In this document: in pieces, positions 22,911 through 34,409 of the stretch
Numbering within the stretch: position 1 is the first letter of the stretch
Layout: each line of letters starts with the position of its first letter
Assembly (NCBI GenBank): GCA_018350325.1
Contig: JAEVLN010000012.1
Span: 310,001 to 374,000 of the forward strand
Origin: Globodera rostochiensis
Taxonomy: Eukaryota; Nematoda; Chromadorea; Rhabditida; Heteroderidae
Direction of reading: 5' to 3'
DNA length: 64,000 nt
Program-made: the position numbers and the translations under genes
Notes under the pieces: model-generated
What the model was told of the DNA's origin: nothing
Databases searched by the model: none
Seen by the model: the letters and a program-made list of their open reading frames with translations, nothing else

Positions 22911-23159
22911 TTCGATTCCCTCAAATCCTAGCGAATGAATTTTGAGAAAATTTTATTTTCAAAAAAGCGAGGGAAGGGGAACGAGGTATACTGATGACTC
23001 CATTTTTTTGTAACAAACCAACAATTCGTTAGCCCAGTAGTGAAACAACGGACGTTTCCCCCATTGAAGGGAAAAAGACGTTTCACACACAAAAAAAGAT
23101 ATAGGATTTTACCAATTAAGACAGTAATAATGCAAAGTCAAGTGAAAACTATCCAAAAA

Positions 23160-24171
23160 TCAGATCTTTTCCATTTCCATGGCGCCTCTCACAATCAAAT
23201 ACTGAGACATGTAGTAAGTGGACAGAATCAGCTCTTCCTTGTAGCATGGAGGGAACTTCACATCGGCGTGTTCGAGCAGCAATAAAGTGTCGGACAAGTA
23301 AAAAAAGCAGAAACCAACGAAGTGCATCACATTACTCTGAATGTGTTGAAACCCGTCGCTTATTTGCTAACTTAATTTTTGGACATTTAAGGTTTCAGAC
23401 AAAGTAGGATCAAGAATTCCACACTGGAAATGCAAATATTTTTTAAATTAAAACGATTCTTATAATTTCTCGTAAACCATACTTTTTGCAAGGGAGGTTG
23501 AAAGTGTGTTCCAACGAACATCAGCGAACCACTAATGATAAAAGCGGTGGTGAGTACCACTGAATACGTCATCAGAACAAGCGTGCTGAACGGATGCGTA
23601 ACGACGTGGGGCAACAAAAAGGCGTAGTTCATCACAACGACGTATGCAGCACAGCACAGAGTCAATGGGACGAAGGGATGCCTCAGAAACGGCAGAAGAA
23701 AAGCCTTAAAATAATTTGTTTAATTCGTACGGTCTAAACTTAAAGACCGGATAGTGGCACAATAATTGTTTTATGAGAAAATGGATGGCATTTTAAAAAT
23801 CGCTAAGCATTCTCAGCAAATGACAATCACCATATAGAGAATGTGTGCAGCAGCAAAAAAGAGCGCACTCAGCGCAAAACTCGGCTCTATGTTCTCGCGG
23901 ATGCTTATCACAAAGTCACCGCCAGCCGCCGCCAGCAGAGAAGCGACCAAAAGATACCGTTGCCGATGCGTTCTTTTAACTGAGTACCATCCGAAATTGA
24001 CGAATAGCGCAAGACAAAGGATGGGCAACGCTTTTCTCAAATTTTGATTTTAATTTAAGAAAAAAAAGTGACTCACAAGAAACTGTATTGAAACCCCAAT
24101 TGTTCATTGAACCCGCCAGTCTGTTCATAGAAAAAAGCAATTAAGAGCACATAGATCACCAATTTGTGCAT
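23160..24171 (-). CDS. tmem-86: TMEM86/YhhN-family lysoplasmalogenase
   Basis: Multi-pass membrane enzyme of the TMEM86 family, which hydrolyses the vinyl-ether bond of lysoplasmalogens. The start MHKLVIYVLLIAFFYEQTGG is hydrophobic. Later exons give LPILCLALFVNFGWYSV, YLLVASLLAAAGGDFVISIR (the conserved GD), FALSALFFAAAHILYMVIVI (the AH), FVPLTLCCAAYVVVMNYAFL, TLVLMTYSVVLTTAFIISGS, and HFVGFCFFYLSDTLLLLEH (the SD motif). The last is followed by LSTYYMSQYLIVRGA, the usual C-terminal YY..Q.LI pattern. At about 220-230 residues it is the normal family length. Stop TGA is at 23160. Family assignment rests on this motif order. Confidence 0.88.
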
Positions 24172-24767
24172 TTTAAAGCAAAAGGAAAGCCGTCAATTTT
24201 ACAATAAGGCAAACTGAGCAGAACAATTATCTGATCATTAAGACACAATCATAAAGGAAATGAAGCAAAATATTTGACCAGGCCCACTACTAGAACAATA
24301 GTTCACGGCAAAAGCATTGCTTTAGAGCTAAAAAATCATTCGGCGCTTTTTTTGTCAGTTGAACCCTGCTCGTGCTTCCTCTGCTAGACTATAAGCGGAA
24401 GTGTGTGAGTGCACAAAGTGAATGCCATTTTTAAACACATCTTTTGAGACGAATGGTGTAAAGAGAAGGGACAGAGCAGCTGATCAGCAGCAATGAAGCG
24501 GTCGAGTAAGTCCGCTAGACTATGAAAAAATGCCTTTTCTCTTTTTTTTCACCATCCGCAAGACAACCAACCCCCCCTCGTGTTTGGTGCATGGACTGCA
24601 AAAAGAAATACAAATAAAAGGAAATTAATATTTGAAAATTGTTGGTAATAAATCTTCTTTTCTAAAAGTTCCAAAACACCAAATACGCGTCATACAATTT
24701 TATGCCCATTTATAAGAAACAAATAGTGGAGTGAAAGAACTTCGGTATCAAACAACTTTATTTGATT
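24172..24767. other. Intergenic between TMEM86 and innexin
   Basis: Upstream of TMEM86 and downstream of innexin, both minus strand. The sequence is AT-rich with a T-run near 24541. I see no exon. Confidence 0.4.
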
Positions 24768-26352
24768 TTACTCGACGTCCAATTCATCTTCATTTTTGCT
24801 GTCCGTCCTATGCAAGTTTTCATAGAGTCGGGCGCCCACTTCGCCAGCAACCAACGGGCCAGAATTTTGACGAACAAAACGCATCAGCAACAGGCCATCA
24901 AGGCCAAGCAGTTCATCTTCGAACTGTCGAACACTCCATCCATCTAAAACCGTGAAAGTCTGAATTTAGAAAAAGATGTTCTACAGACCAACTTTCGTCG
25001 GCACAAGCTTAAGAAAGGATTTGGCACTGTAAAGTTGGAACGGACGCATAAGACGGACAATGTAGAAGAAAGTGTTGAAGAAGGCAAGGAAGATTAAGGC
25101 GAAGTACCAGAAGTAGAGGAATAGGAACATCTGGAGTCGATGGGAGCTAAACGCCGGCACAAATGAAGAAGTAAGTACCTTTTCGTTGATCATGTTCACA
25201 CTCAGCACACACCGAACCTCACTAAAATCACAAATAAAGGCCATGGGTTTGACCGACGATTTCCGCTTGAAAAACCTGAGAAGGCCGCCATCCGCATGTC
25301 CCAAAAAGTCCCTTCCGTATTCGCAGTAAGAAATGCGGGGGAAGTAAGTGAACTGCTCCTGCCAGCCGTTGTTTTGCCAAGTCGACATGGCCAACTGAAC
25401 TTTATAAAACAAAAAATAAATAAAAATCAAATAAAAGCCAACCTTAATGCCCCAGCGCCAATCTTTGTAACCGACGAAATAAGTAAGGAAGAACAGCTGA
25501 GCGCCAATGAGTACGATGTTCATCAACTGAAAACGCAAAGAAAGAGTAAAGGGACAAAAATTTGAACTTACTTTGAAGATCAGATACATAAAACAGGCCC
25601 AACACCCCAATCCACCGCCACGAGCCTTGGCGGTCTGTGCCATAAAAAAACAACCATAAGGCGGTAAAATGCCAAAAAATTGCCAATTTTAGCAGATTTT
25701 CCTAAGAAAATCGGTCAGAACCTGGAAGATGAAGTCAGACACTTCGTTCAAATTTTTCTCCCGTTTCTCTCCCGACGAAAGCCGTGCATCCCAACAGAGT
25801 TCGTTGACGTGGTTAAAGTCGACGTCTGAAAGCAAAAGAAAATCTGACTCGGTCAGAGCCCAACCGTGGATTCGTTGTCCGAGGCGCCAGAAGAAGAACG
25901 GAAGACGGATCAGCAGTGCCTGGGCGATGACGACAAAAGGGACCCACTGAAAGTGAAAGTCCAATTGATAAAGTTGAAGCAGAGGTCGTACCAGAGACGA
26001 ACGGATTACCTGGTAGTAATGTACGGAAATCCTGTACGGCTGGGAGCTGTCTTCGATGTGCATATAATCCTTCACATATGTGCCGGACACGTAGCAGTAC
26101 TGATGGACGTAGTAGACCCATGCCTCTACAGGGGCAAACGAGGGAATGTTCTCTTAGTTCATAGAAGCACGCACCAGAATACTCATTGGGCAACATGCAA
26201 CTAATCGGCTTCCCGAGGTAGTCGACAGTCCCCGTGATGAACATAAACAACGCCAAAAGCATGGGAGTGTAGCGGTAGCACAACCTGTCCACGAACTCAT
26301 CTAATTTAATCCTCGGTGGAATAATATTGAAAGAAGCCAGTTGTTGTAACAT
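24768..26352 (-). CDS. inx: Innexin (gap-junction channel)
   Basis: Four-pass channel subunit of invertebrate gap junctions. The start MLQQLASFNIIPPRIKLDEF precedes the first membrane span (TPMLLALFMFITGTVDYLG). The first extracellular loop is AWVYYVHQYCYVSGTYV, with its cysteines. The second span, in the region FQWVPFVVIAQALLIRLPFF, is followed by FWRLGQR. The third is NIVLIGAQLFFLTYFVGYKD then WRWGIKVG. The second loop has YFPRISYCEYG and SEVRCVLSVNMINEKV, the innexin CxxxVN region, and the fourth span is MFLFLYFWYFALIFLAFFNT. The tail reads RQFEDELLGLDGLLLMRFVR and ends KNEDELDVE at 24768. C. elegans has about 25 paralogues; I cannot say which this matches. Confidence 0.95.
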
Positions 26353-26963
26353 TTTCTCGATTACCTAAATAGGGTTAGAGTAGCAAACGAATTAAGGGCC
26401 AAGGATGTTGAAATAAAAGCGGAAAAAAACGTTTAAAATTCTAAAAATTTTCACGATGGCGCCCGTCGGCGCCGTCAAACCCACCAACAACGAAATCCAA
26501 GACTAGTGGTCTCGGGCAGAACACAAAATAATCCCTAATTTGTAAAATTGATTTTTTGAAATTTTTTTTTGAATAAAAATAGGAGAGAGAATGAATAACA
26601 GAAATAATTTCAAAAAAAATGTTTTCTCTCTAGTTATTTATTTTTTTAAATCACGGATCACGCCGTTTTTTGGGGACCATTCATTTAATTAACGAAATTT
26701 GGTGGAAGAAGGTTATTGAGAGAATAAAACCAAATTTGAAATAAAAGTCAAACAGAATTTTTTAAAAGATTTTATTCTAAACTATGTATGTTTTAATACA
26801 AAAAAGTAAAAAGTGAAAAAAGCAGCGATCACTGAATAAACATGGAACGGAGGGAGAGTGATTTTGTGGTGTTTTGATGACTAAGATTTGTGATGTTTCT
26901 ACTCCGAAAGTGTTCACTCCCCGAGGCAACCGTCCACTGGTCCGTCCGTTTCGCCTTCGGCGC
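26353..26963. other. Intergenic between innexin and vitellogenin 3' end
   Basis: Promoter side of innexin and 3' flank of vitellogenin. It is A/T-rich (poly-T and poly-A runs 26540-26660). No exon was recognised. Confidence 0.4.
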
Positions 26964-29900
26964 TTAGTAACGGTTGCGCCAACACTGCTGCGGTTCGCTC
27001 ACATTCTGTGTGAAGGAGGCGCCGCGGGCGTTGACGTCCACCACGCGTTGTCCACGGCGTAGCAAACTCAACAGCCGACGCGTTTCCGGCTCTGAACGTT
27101 CCATGCACACGAAGTTGACCTTCTTGGATTTCTGCTCAACACCGGTGGCGTAATCGTTGGTGAGCGAGCTGTACGCTTGGGCACCCTGCGGACATTGCTT
27201 GACCGGCCGGGTTGAGAAGCAAACCGCGTGGCTTTCTTCATGGATCTTCGTTTTCCAAGTCGGCCACACAGCTAGTTGTTCAGCACATCTGTCATCCTTG
27301 CAATTCGCATCGCACTGCTTGCTAGTCTGGCATTTCTCCTGGCACTGATTGTCACCTTCCTGGCAACAACAACAGCATTGTGGCGGTGATTGTTCGCATT
27401 GGTCGCATTTCTCCTGGCATTCGTCGTTGTCTTGACAGTTCTGTTGACATTGGCCGTCTTCATCGTCGCAGCAGCAGCAACATTTCTGGGCAGAAATGTT
27501 GGGAATGATTTCTAATGGTCTGTTGACATTGTCCTCGTCATTATCCTCCTCCAGAGAGTTAAATTGGCCGTCGAATTGCTCCTTCTGCCAGTCAACATCT
27601 TGCTGATCTTCATCCTCTGCTTCATTCTTCTCTTGCTCACTGTTGTTGTCGAACTGCTGGTTGTACTGCTGGTAGTACGTGTCCTGCTCGCTGCTTTGTT
27701 CGTTGTAGAAGTTGTTCAGCACCTGTTGCGAGCACTGTTCTGAGTCCTCCAGGACGTAAGAACGGTGGAACTCGGCCAAGTTGGAAGCTGAAGACAGAAT
27801 TGATGAACATTAAAATTTGGCGTTTTTCAAGTAGTACTAACTTGTTTGGCCATTGGCCATGCGCAGTTCCTCTTCCTGGTCGTCCGAGTCATCGTAATGT
27901 CCACAGAGACCGCACTGAGTGTTCTTGTATGCTTGCGATATCTTCAACCACGCTTTGCGCCCGTTAAAGCGCACAGCGATGCCCTCCGTCTGAACGGTCA
28001 AATCGTTCTGCTGCGGATTGTTGAACTGCACGCAGTAATTGTCCTGGCACTGCTCGTCGCCGGTGATTTGTTTTCCGTCAACCCTGCAGATGAGTTGTCT
28101 TGGACTGTTGGCATTTGTCTTGGGCTGACATTCGATCTGGTGCTCGGGCGTGATCACTTTCAGCACCTGAATAGGCAATGTAAAGAAGTTGAACCAAACA
28201 TTTAGAGGAAAAAAGAGTTGCTAAATCACTCATTAAAGTCACCTTTTCCGAGTTTTGTGCAGATTTCTTGTTGTTCTGTTGTTGCGGAACCTTCTTCATC
28301 AGCACGACGAATTGGGGCTGATCCGAACCGCAATCTTTGGCCAAAACTGAGTGACAGTTAGAGGATAATGGGGCCGTGTAGATGAGGTCGTCTTAAACGC
28401 AAAGTAAGCATTGATTGATTGGCCTTCCGACGTCAGAAGTTTCGATTACCGAAAGTGTTCACATTGCGTCCGTCAACGGTGCATTGCGGGCGGTTGTTTA
28501 TGTTGAAGTTATGGAAGAGTTGGCTGAATGAGTTGGTCTGTCGGGCACTCTGCTGGCGGATCAGCGAGAAAGGGCGCACTTTGGACGGCAGTTCGATCTG
28601 CTGCATGCGCACCTGCTGTGCGGGCGTTCGGATGGTTACGTTTGCGTTCTTTTGAGTCATCGGATCGATCAAAATTGTGGCGGCCATCTAAATTCAGTTA
28701 GGTAACTCAAAATGTTAATCAATGAAAGCGCTGCATTTTTACCTTTCCATTTTTCTGGGCATTTTGTCCGCTTAATAGCATTTGGGATTTGGTGTTCCAG
28801 AAGTAAGTCGACTTGAGAACTTCCAACACGCGGTTAATGGCGTTCTGGGCATTTGACTTCAGCGAATATGCCGCCTCTATCTGAAACTTGTTCAGGAAGG
28901 CGCTGCGTCGCTGGAAGTTGCGCTTCTGCTGCGCACTGATCAGCCGTTTTTTGTTCTGTTGCTGCAAAACAGCTCGAACTTGCTGCGTGTGCGCCTGTGT
29001 GCCGTGCATGCGAATGTTGACGTGTTGCTTAGGCTGTCCCTGGTGGCCCCACTGAGCCTCCGCCTGAGCGATGAACTGCTTGAGCTGCTGGGGCTTCTGC
29101 TGCAGTTGCTCGATGGATGCCGCAGTCTCCGGCATTACCAGATGCGATTGTGCGTTCAATGTCCACTTCATGTTCTCGTTGGCAATCGGTGGGCGCTCCG
29201 CCTTCAGCTGCACCTTGCAGTAGTTCATTTGCTCATCGCATTGTGCCTGGATGTCGCACTGAGCCTTCGCGTCCTTTGCGCCGCCGTTTGTCTGTGCGAT
29301 CAGCTTCAACGAGTGCTTGTACTGCTCGCGCGGCTTGTACGCGCCAATAAAGTTGTTCAGCATTTGTTGTCGCTGTTCTTGTCCTTCAATTTCTTGCGCG
29401 TCCTCCTGCTGTTGCTGTTCGAATTTACTGCACTGTTCACAATCACCGCCCTGCTGGCACTGCTCAGCATTGCAGCTGTACGCGTTGTGGAACTCCTCCG
29501 CGAAGAACTTCCTCAATTGCATGTCCGGTTTCTCGTGCTGTGCCACCTGTTGGAATTGTTCTCCGGTGACGCGGAAGATGACTTCGCGCGGACTGTCCCG
29601 GCTGGGTTGGTAGTGCACATGCACTGCATTCTCGGTTGCCAAGAGTAGCTGCGCGAACTGCTGGTAGCTGGTCGGCTCAGCTGGCCAGTGGAAGTGCCCT
29701 ACAAAAGGAGTCCGTTCGTTCGCGCTTTATAAATTCCGAAGTTTCCATTACCGCGGAAGTGCAACGGCATTGCCAAGTTCTTTTGGCCCTGGACGACGTT
29801 CACCTCGTGCTGCTGCTGCTCCAGCTTGGGGTCGTGGATGGTGAGGATTTGGCGCGGCTCGCGCACCAAATTGGCCTTCGGGTCGACTTTGGCGATGTAA

Positions 29901-32900
29901 GTGATGGGCAACGAATGGGCGCTGGCCAAATCAGTCTTCTGCTGGGGAAGCTTTGCCTTGAGGCTAATGCCCTGGTCGGAGTTGGCATTCAGCTCGCCCT
30001 GCAGCGGCAAGTTGACTTGCATTGAGCGCACGCACTCCACTCCGCTGGCCGCGAATGGAGTCCAGAGCTCCTGAAAGTCAAGAAGTTCAAAACGAAAGCC
30101 CTAATTAGTGAGGGAAAAGCCATATCCTAAGGTTGACCGAAGGCATACATTGCTTTACTAACTGACCATTTTCTGAATTTGAGCCAAACGGCCGGATGCT
30201 TTAGCGTTGACGTCAAACTGGATGCCCAGGGGGGAGGTCAGACGAGCCGACTCCACTTTGATCTTAATCTGACCCTCGATGTTGGCCAGAACCGGCATGG
30301 AGTTGAGGATGCGCAACGGCACTCCGATTGAGGTGGGGACCTTGGCCTCCTTCTCGTTCAAATTCTGCACAATTGCCGTGTTCAGCTGCTGTCCCTGGCC
30401 AAAGAGTAAGGCCCAATTCGCCTTTTCCTCTCCATTCAGAATTTTGCGCGTCTGCTCTTCCATTGTATGCTCATCTAAGGCCAAGAAAGCCTTGTCGACG
30501 TTGTTAGAGCGAAGGCAAAGCATGGCAAATGGTTTGATGTTCTGCTTGTCAAACTCCTTGCTGTCGTCCAACTCAGTCCCAAAGTCGGCACGGCGGTTTT
30601 TGATGCCCAGTGCCTCGTAGATGTTGTGCAGTCTTTGGCTGTTCTGCTGGTTTCGGCGCTGCGCTCGCGTGTGCTGCTTCTGCTTGATGAAACGGTCTGC
30701 CAAATTGCCGTACCAATTCTCGGCCTCCTGCTGCAGCATGAACACCTTGATGTTGTTGAGCTGGTACTGGTCGTTGAAGTGCGAGTCCAACTGCGCGTGC
30801 GCGTAGGCAGGCAGTGCGGAGCGCGATGAGACCGCTTGGGCAAACGAAACGAACACGCCCTCCCGCTCTTCCGCGTTGAACACGGAATATTGCCACTTGC
30901 CGCTGGAGCGCAGCTGCTGCTCGTCCATGTTGGCCATCTTCAGCGCGGATTTGATGTGCTTGGCGCTGAATAAATGCGATTTGTGTAATTTTGATTTAAT
31001 CAATTGTAAACTTTTGCTTTTCTCTGTACCCATCTCACATTTTGTTTTCACTGGGGTTCTGCGATTTGGCCAACGCCTTCATGGTTCTGTAGACGTACGA
31101 CTGCACTTCCTTGTTCGGCTCTTTGGCCATGGTGTACATCAACTGATCGACCACTTGCGGCCCCGGCTGTGTGTTCAACAAATTGGCGAAGGCGGCGGTT
31201 CGCACTTGCGGCTGCTCGCGCGTGTTCAGAAAGACCGGCAGCAAAATATTCTGAACTTCCCATGGCGCATTCACTCGGAGTCGGCGTGTCGCTTCGATGG
31301 CCAAAATACGGACGACGCGCGACTCGCGCGGGTTTTTGATGATCTTCTCCAGGTCCGTCAGTGCGTTGTGCAGGCCGGCGTTGCCGAGTGCGCTCATTGC
31401 CACCACCTTGTCGTAGATGCACTCATTGGTCTGGTAGACGTCCAGAATTGCCTAGAGAAGATGAATGTTGACTGAAACTCAAAAAAGGCAGCAAACCTCC
31501 TTGTACTTCTGCTTCTTTTCCGTTGGACATTGGCCTTTCTTGTGGAATCCGGACTGAACACAATTTGCCGTCTCTCCAACGCATTCTTGCGCGTTCTTCT
31601 CCGTCTTGTGCTGGCACACTTCGTTGACCAATGCCCCAAAGGTCAGCCAGCAAGATTGTTTGGACGTCGGTTGGCTGTTCACCGCCTCGGACTTGCACAA
31701 CTGCTCCAACTCGTCGAGAATGCTGTCCGATGGTGCCGGCAGCTGGTTGAGCGCAAGCAGCGCCTTCACGGAGGTGGCCTGGGAAACCTGCTGAAAAGTG
31801 AAAAAGGGGAATGCATAAACTAGCACATTTCTGTCATTATTAATTGCCCGAATCTTCCGATGGTGCCGAGCTTTATGTGACCTTGTTCTTGATCCTTTTG
31901 GCCAATTCCGCCACACAATTCAATGTGCCGCACTGGGCCAGCGAGTTCACAAAGATCTGCTTGCATTGTTCCTTCTGTTGTGCCGTTGTCCCTGGACATT
32001 GCTGCTCAACTCGCTTCAGTTCCTGCTGTGTGCACATTCGCAACATTTCGACGAGGCGCTGCTGCTGGACGGGCACTTGCTGATCAATGCCCTTATGCTT
32101 GTCCTGCGTGTTCTGCATCAGCTTGAGCAGTGCCTGCGTCGCCTGCTGCACTTTTGGCACTTGCGCGAAGGGCGAATCTTTGCCGTCCGTGCTGAAGTCT
32201 ACGTCTCCGTTCTTAATGAGAACTTGATAAGATTTGTAATTAAGAAACTGACCCTGTAGAAGCGTTTTTCGTCCACTTCCTTCTCGTTGGAGTACATCAA
32301 CGTCTCGTCTTTACTCGCGCTTATTGCCGGAATTTGCTGCTGCTGCTGCTGCATTGGCTTCGCGTCCAGCGCTTGCAAATTGGCTGCCACGATTGTGTGC
32401 ATGGCGGCGCCGTTGTTTCCGACCGCACTTTTCGAGTTGCGGTACAAATATTGAGAGCGCAACTCACAGCCATGCAACGCGTACTGCTCGGTGGGCTCGC
32501 CTTGTATTTGACAACGAATAACCGTGGAGCGGTCCAACTGAAAATGCAAAGATTTTTGTCTTCGTGCGCTATTCGTTTGTCCATTCACCTCATTTTCTTT
32601 CACTTCCTTCGGGTCGCATTTGGCGCATGGATTCTGTTGTTCATCACGGAATTGTGCGTTGTTGACGTCGGACTGTCCAGGCCAAAGGTTCTGGCCATTT
32701 TGCTGCTGGGCCCAATACCTTAAGCCGTTCAAGTTTTTTCCCTCAAATATATTTTTTGAAAGTCTTACTGTTGACACTGTGCACATTGTGTTTGCGGCTG
32801 ATCTGTTTGGAAGCCATACGCAACGTCAGCGATCTTCTGACACTTCTTGAAGTTGATGGTCTTGGTCACGTTGTACTGCTGCCCGCTCCAGGCCTTGTTG

Positions 32901-33770
32901 ATGGTGTAAGTCGTTTGGCAAGCACCCTCCAGCGTGATCTATTTGGATATGACGTGCAACGATCACTTTATTATTGGGAAAATGACGCCTGCCTACCTCC
33001 GGGATTTCGAAGGTCTTGCCTTGCTTGGCTTGCCATGCGTCCTGCTCGGTGCCTTGTTCCTGCTCGTCACGGACATCGCTTCCACGCAGTCCCTGCGCGT
33101 TGTTACGCTTCAGGTTCAGCTTAACGTAAGGCAATTCAGTCAACAGAGCTCAAAAGGTGTCCGACATTAGCACCTGGATTATGTTCAGAACCGCCTTCTT
33201 GAAATTCTTAGACCAAACATGGTCGTCATTCTGGAGAACTGCACACGCTCGATCACTCCATTCGAGTAGCTGAACTGGCATGGTCTCTGAAGTTGCTGCT
33301 TCGTCTGGCTTGGAATTGTTGTCTTAAACATTTTTAAGGGATTATTTGTCGATCGGGCACAAATCAACTCTCCATCCAATGGCATGAGTCGGAATTACCT
33401 GTTCAAACGCCCCCATCGGCTGCACCTCCTGCGCCTCTGACATTTGCGCGTTTTGCTGTCCCGCCTGACACTGCTGCAATTGCAGCTGCCCGTGCCGTTC
33501 AGAAACAAATTGAATCTTGGCAAGGCACTGAATACGTGTCACCGCCTTTTGCTGCGGGTTCGCCGCGTTCTCTTCCGACTGCAATCCCGAGGCGATCTGG
33601 GCATTGTAGAGGAAGCTGTACTCGATGTTCTTTTGCGGGAATGGCTTCAATGCGGAGTTCGGGTTGAAGCCGAGGAAGCCGGCTCTTGCCGGAGGGTTCG
33701 AGTTGTATTGTCTGCCGGCACTCAAACAGAGAAAGGCGGCGACAAAGGCCAAAAGCACCAAAGTGCGCAT
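26964..33770 (-). CDS. vit: Vitellogenin (yolk protein precursor)
   Basis: Large lipid-transfer yolk protein made by the intestine and delivered to oocytes. The start MRTLVLLAFVAAFLCLSAG is a signal peptide. The N-terminal lipoprotein domain begins NIEYSFLYNAQIASGLQS and continues through Cys-rich and helical parts (DLEKIIKNPRESRVVRILAI, NEVCQHKTEKNAQECVGETA). A long Gln-rich middle is encoded across many exons. The vWD domain spans about 28.34-27.84 kb (SVLAKDCGSDQPQFVVLMKK, LICRVDGKQITGDEQC, NTQCGLCGHYDDSDDQEEEL with the CGLCG signature). An acidic, Gln-rich stretch follows, then an insert with two CCCCC runs (about 27490-27290), and a conserved Cys-containing tail (ESHAVCFSTRPVKQCPQGAQ) ends QCWRNRY. 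The total is probably 1700-1900 residues. Several short introns separate the exons. The promoter carries TATA and vit-type motifs. Confidence 0.96.
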
Positions 33771-33876
33771 TTTCTTTGGGTCGATCAGTCGTCGGGTTCT
33801 GTCGAATTGATCAGCTGATTTGTGAATCAGGAGGTGATGGGATTGTTCGAATGTGCTCTTTTCACCCTCCGAGGGC

Positions 33877-33884
33877 TATTTATA
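33877..33884 (-). promoter_or_regulatory. TATA box of vitellogenin
   Basis: TATAAATA on the minus strand lies about 105 bp upstream of the vitellogenin ATG at 33770, downstream of the vit-type motifs. It is the only good TATA match in this gap. Confidence 0.7.
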
Positions 33885-33931
33885 CGGTCCGATGCCCTCG
33901 GGGGCGGCGTCGGACAGTCGCCTCTCGGAAA

Positions 33932-34013
33932 AGATAAGCTGATAACGGCCAAAACCCCCCGAGGGATTGACAGGTTCCTCCCCTCCCAGCAATATTTGTT
34001 TCACAAATTGACA
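33932..34013 (-). promoter_or_regulatory. Candidate VPE1/VPE2 vitellogenin promoter elements
   Basis: TGTCAAT occurs twice on the minus strand (33966-33972 and 34007-34013). CTGATAA occurs on the plus strand at 33939-33945, next to AGATAAG at 33932. These match the VPE1 (TGTCAAT) and VPE2 (CTGATAA, GATA-factor) boxes described for C. elegans vit promoters, and they sit upstream of the TATA box. Function here is inferred from motif identity and position. Confidence 0.7.
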
Positions 34014-34137
34014 GTCATTCCATTTGACTGACGGAATCATTTCATCCATTCGCCCATTCACTGACCCCGGAGGCGCCTTTGCTTTTGCAACTGCCAATCA
34101 AATTTGTTTTTTATTCTCATTGGCTAAACATTTTGTC

Positions 34138-34252
34138 CTTTTCCCCTGGGGGGGGGGGGGACATTTTGTCCTTTTTCCCTGCGGGACATTTTGTCTTTTT
34201 CCCACCACTGGGGGACATTTTGTCTTTTTCCCACCACTGGGGGACATTTTGT
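34138..34252. repeat. Short tandem repeat in the vit/rpn-5 intergenic gap
   Basis: Four partial copies of a unit combining GGGGGACATTTTGTCTTTTT and CCCACCACTG lie between the divergent vitellogenin and RPN5 genes. The rest of the gap (34014-34137 and 34253-34409) shows nothing I can name. Confidence 0.8.
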
Positions 34253-34409
34253 GAAATGATGACAATTTAAAATTTAATGTAGGTAATTTTTTTTCTTCAT
34301 TTTTTTAACACTTTATTTAGAAGGATCCGGTAGTTGAAAATATTCATCCGAGCGGATATTTATTTATTTATTTTTGAAAGCAAATAATTACTCTAAAAAA
34401 GTGCGTGAA

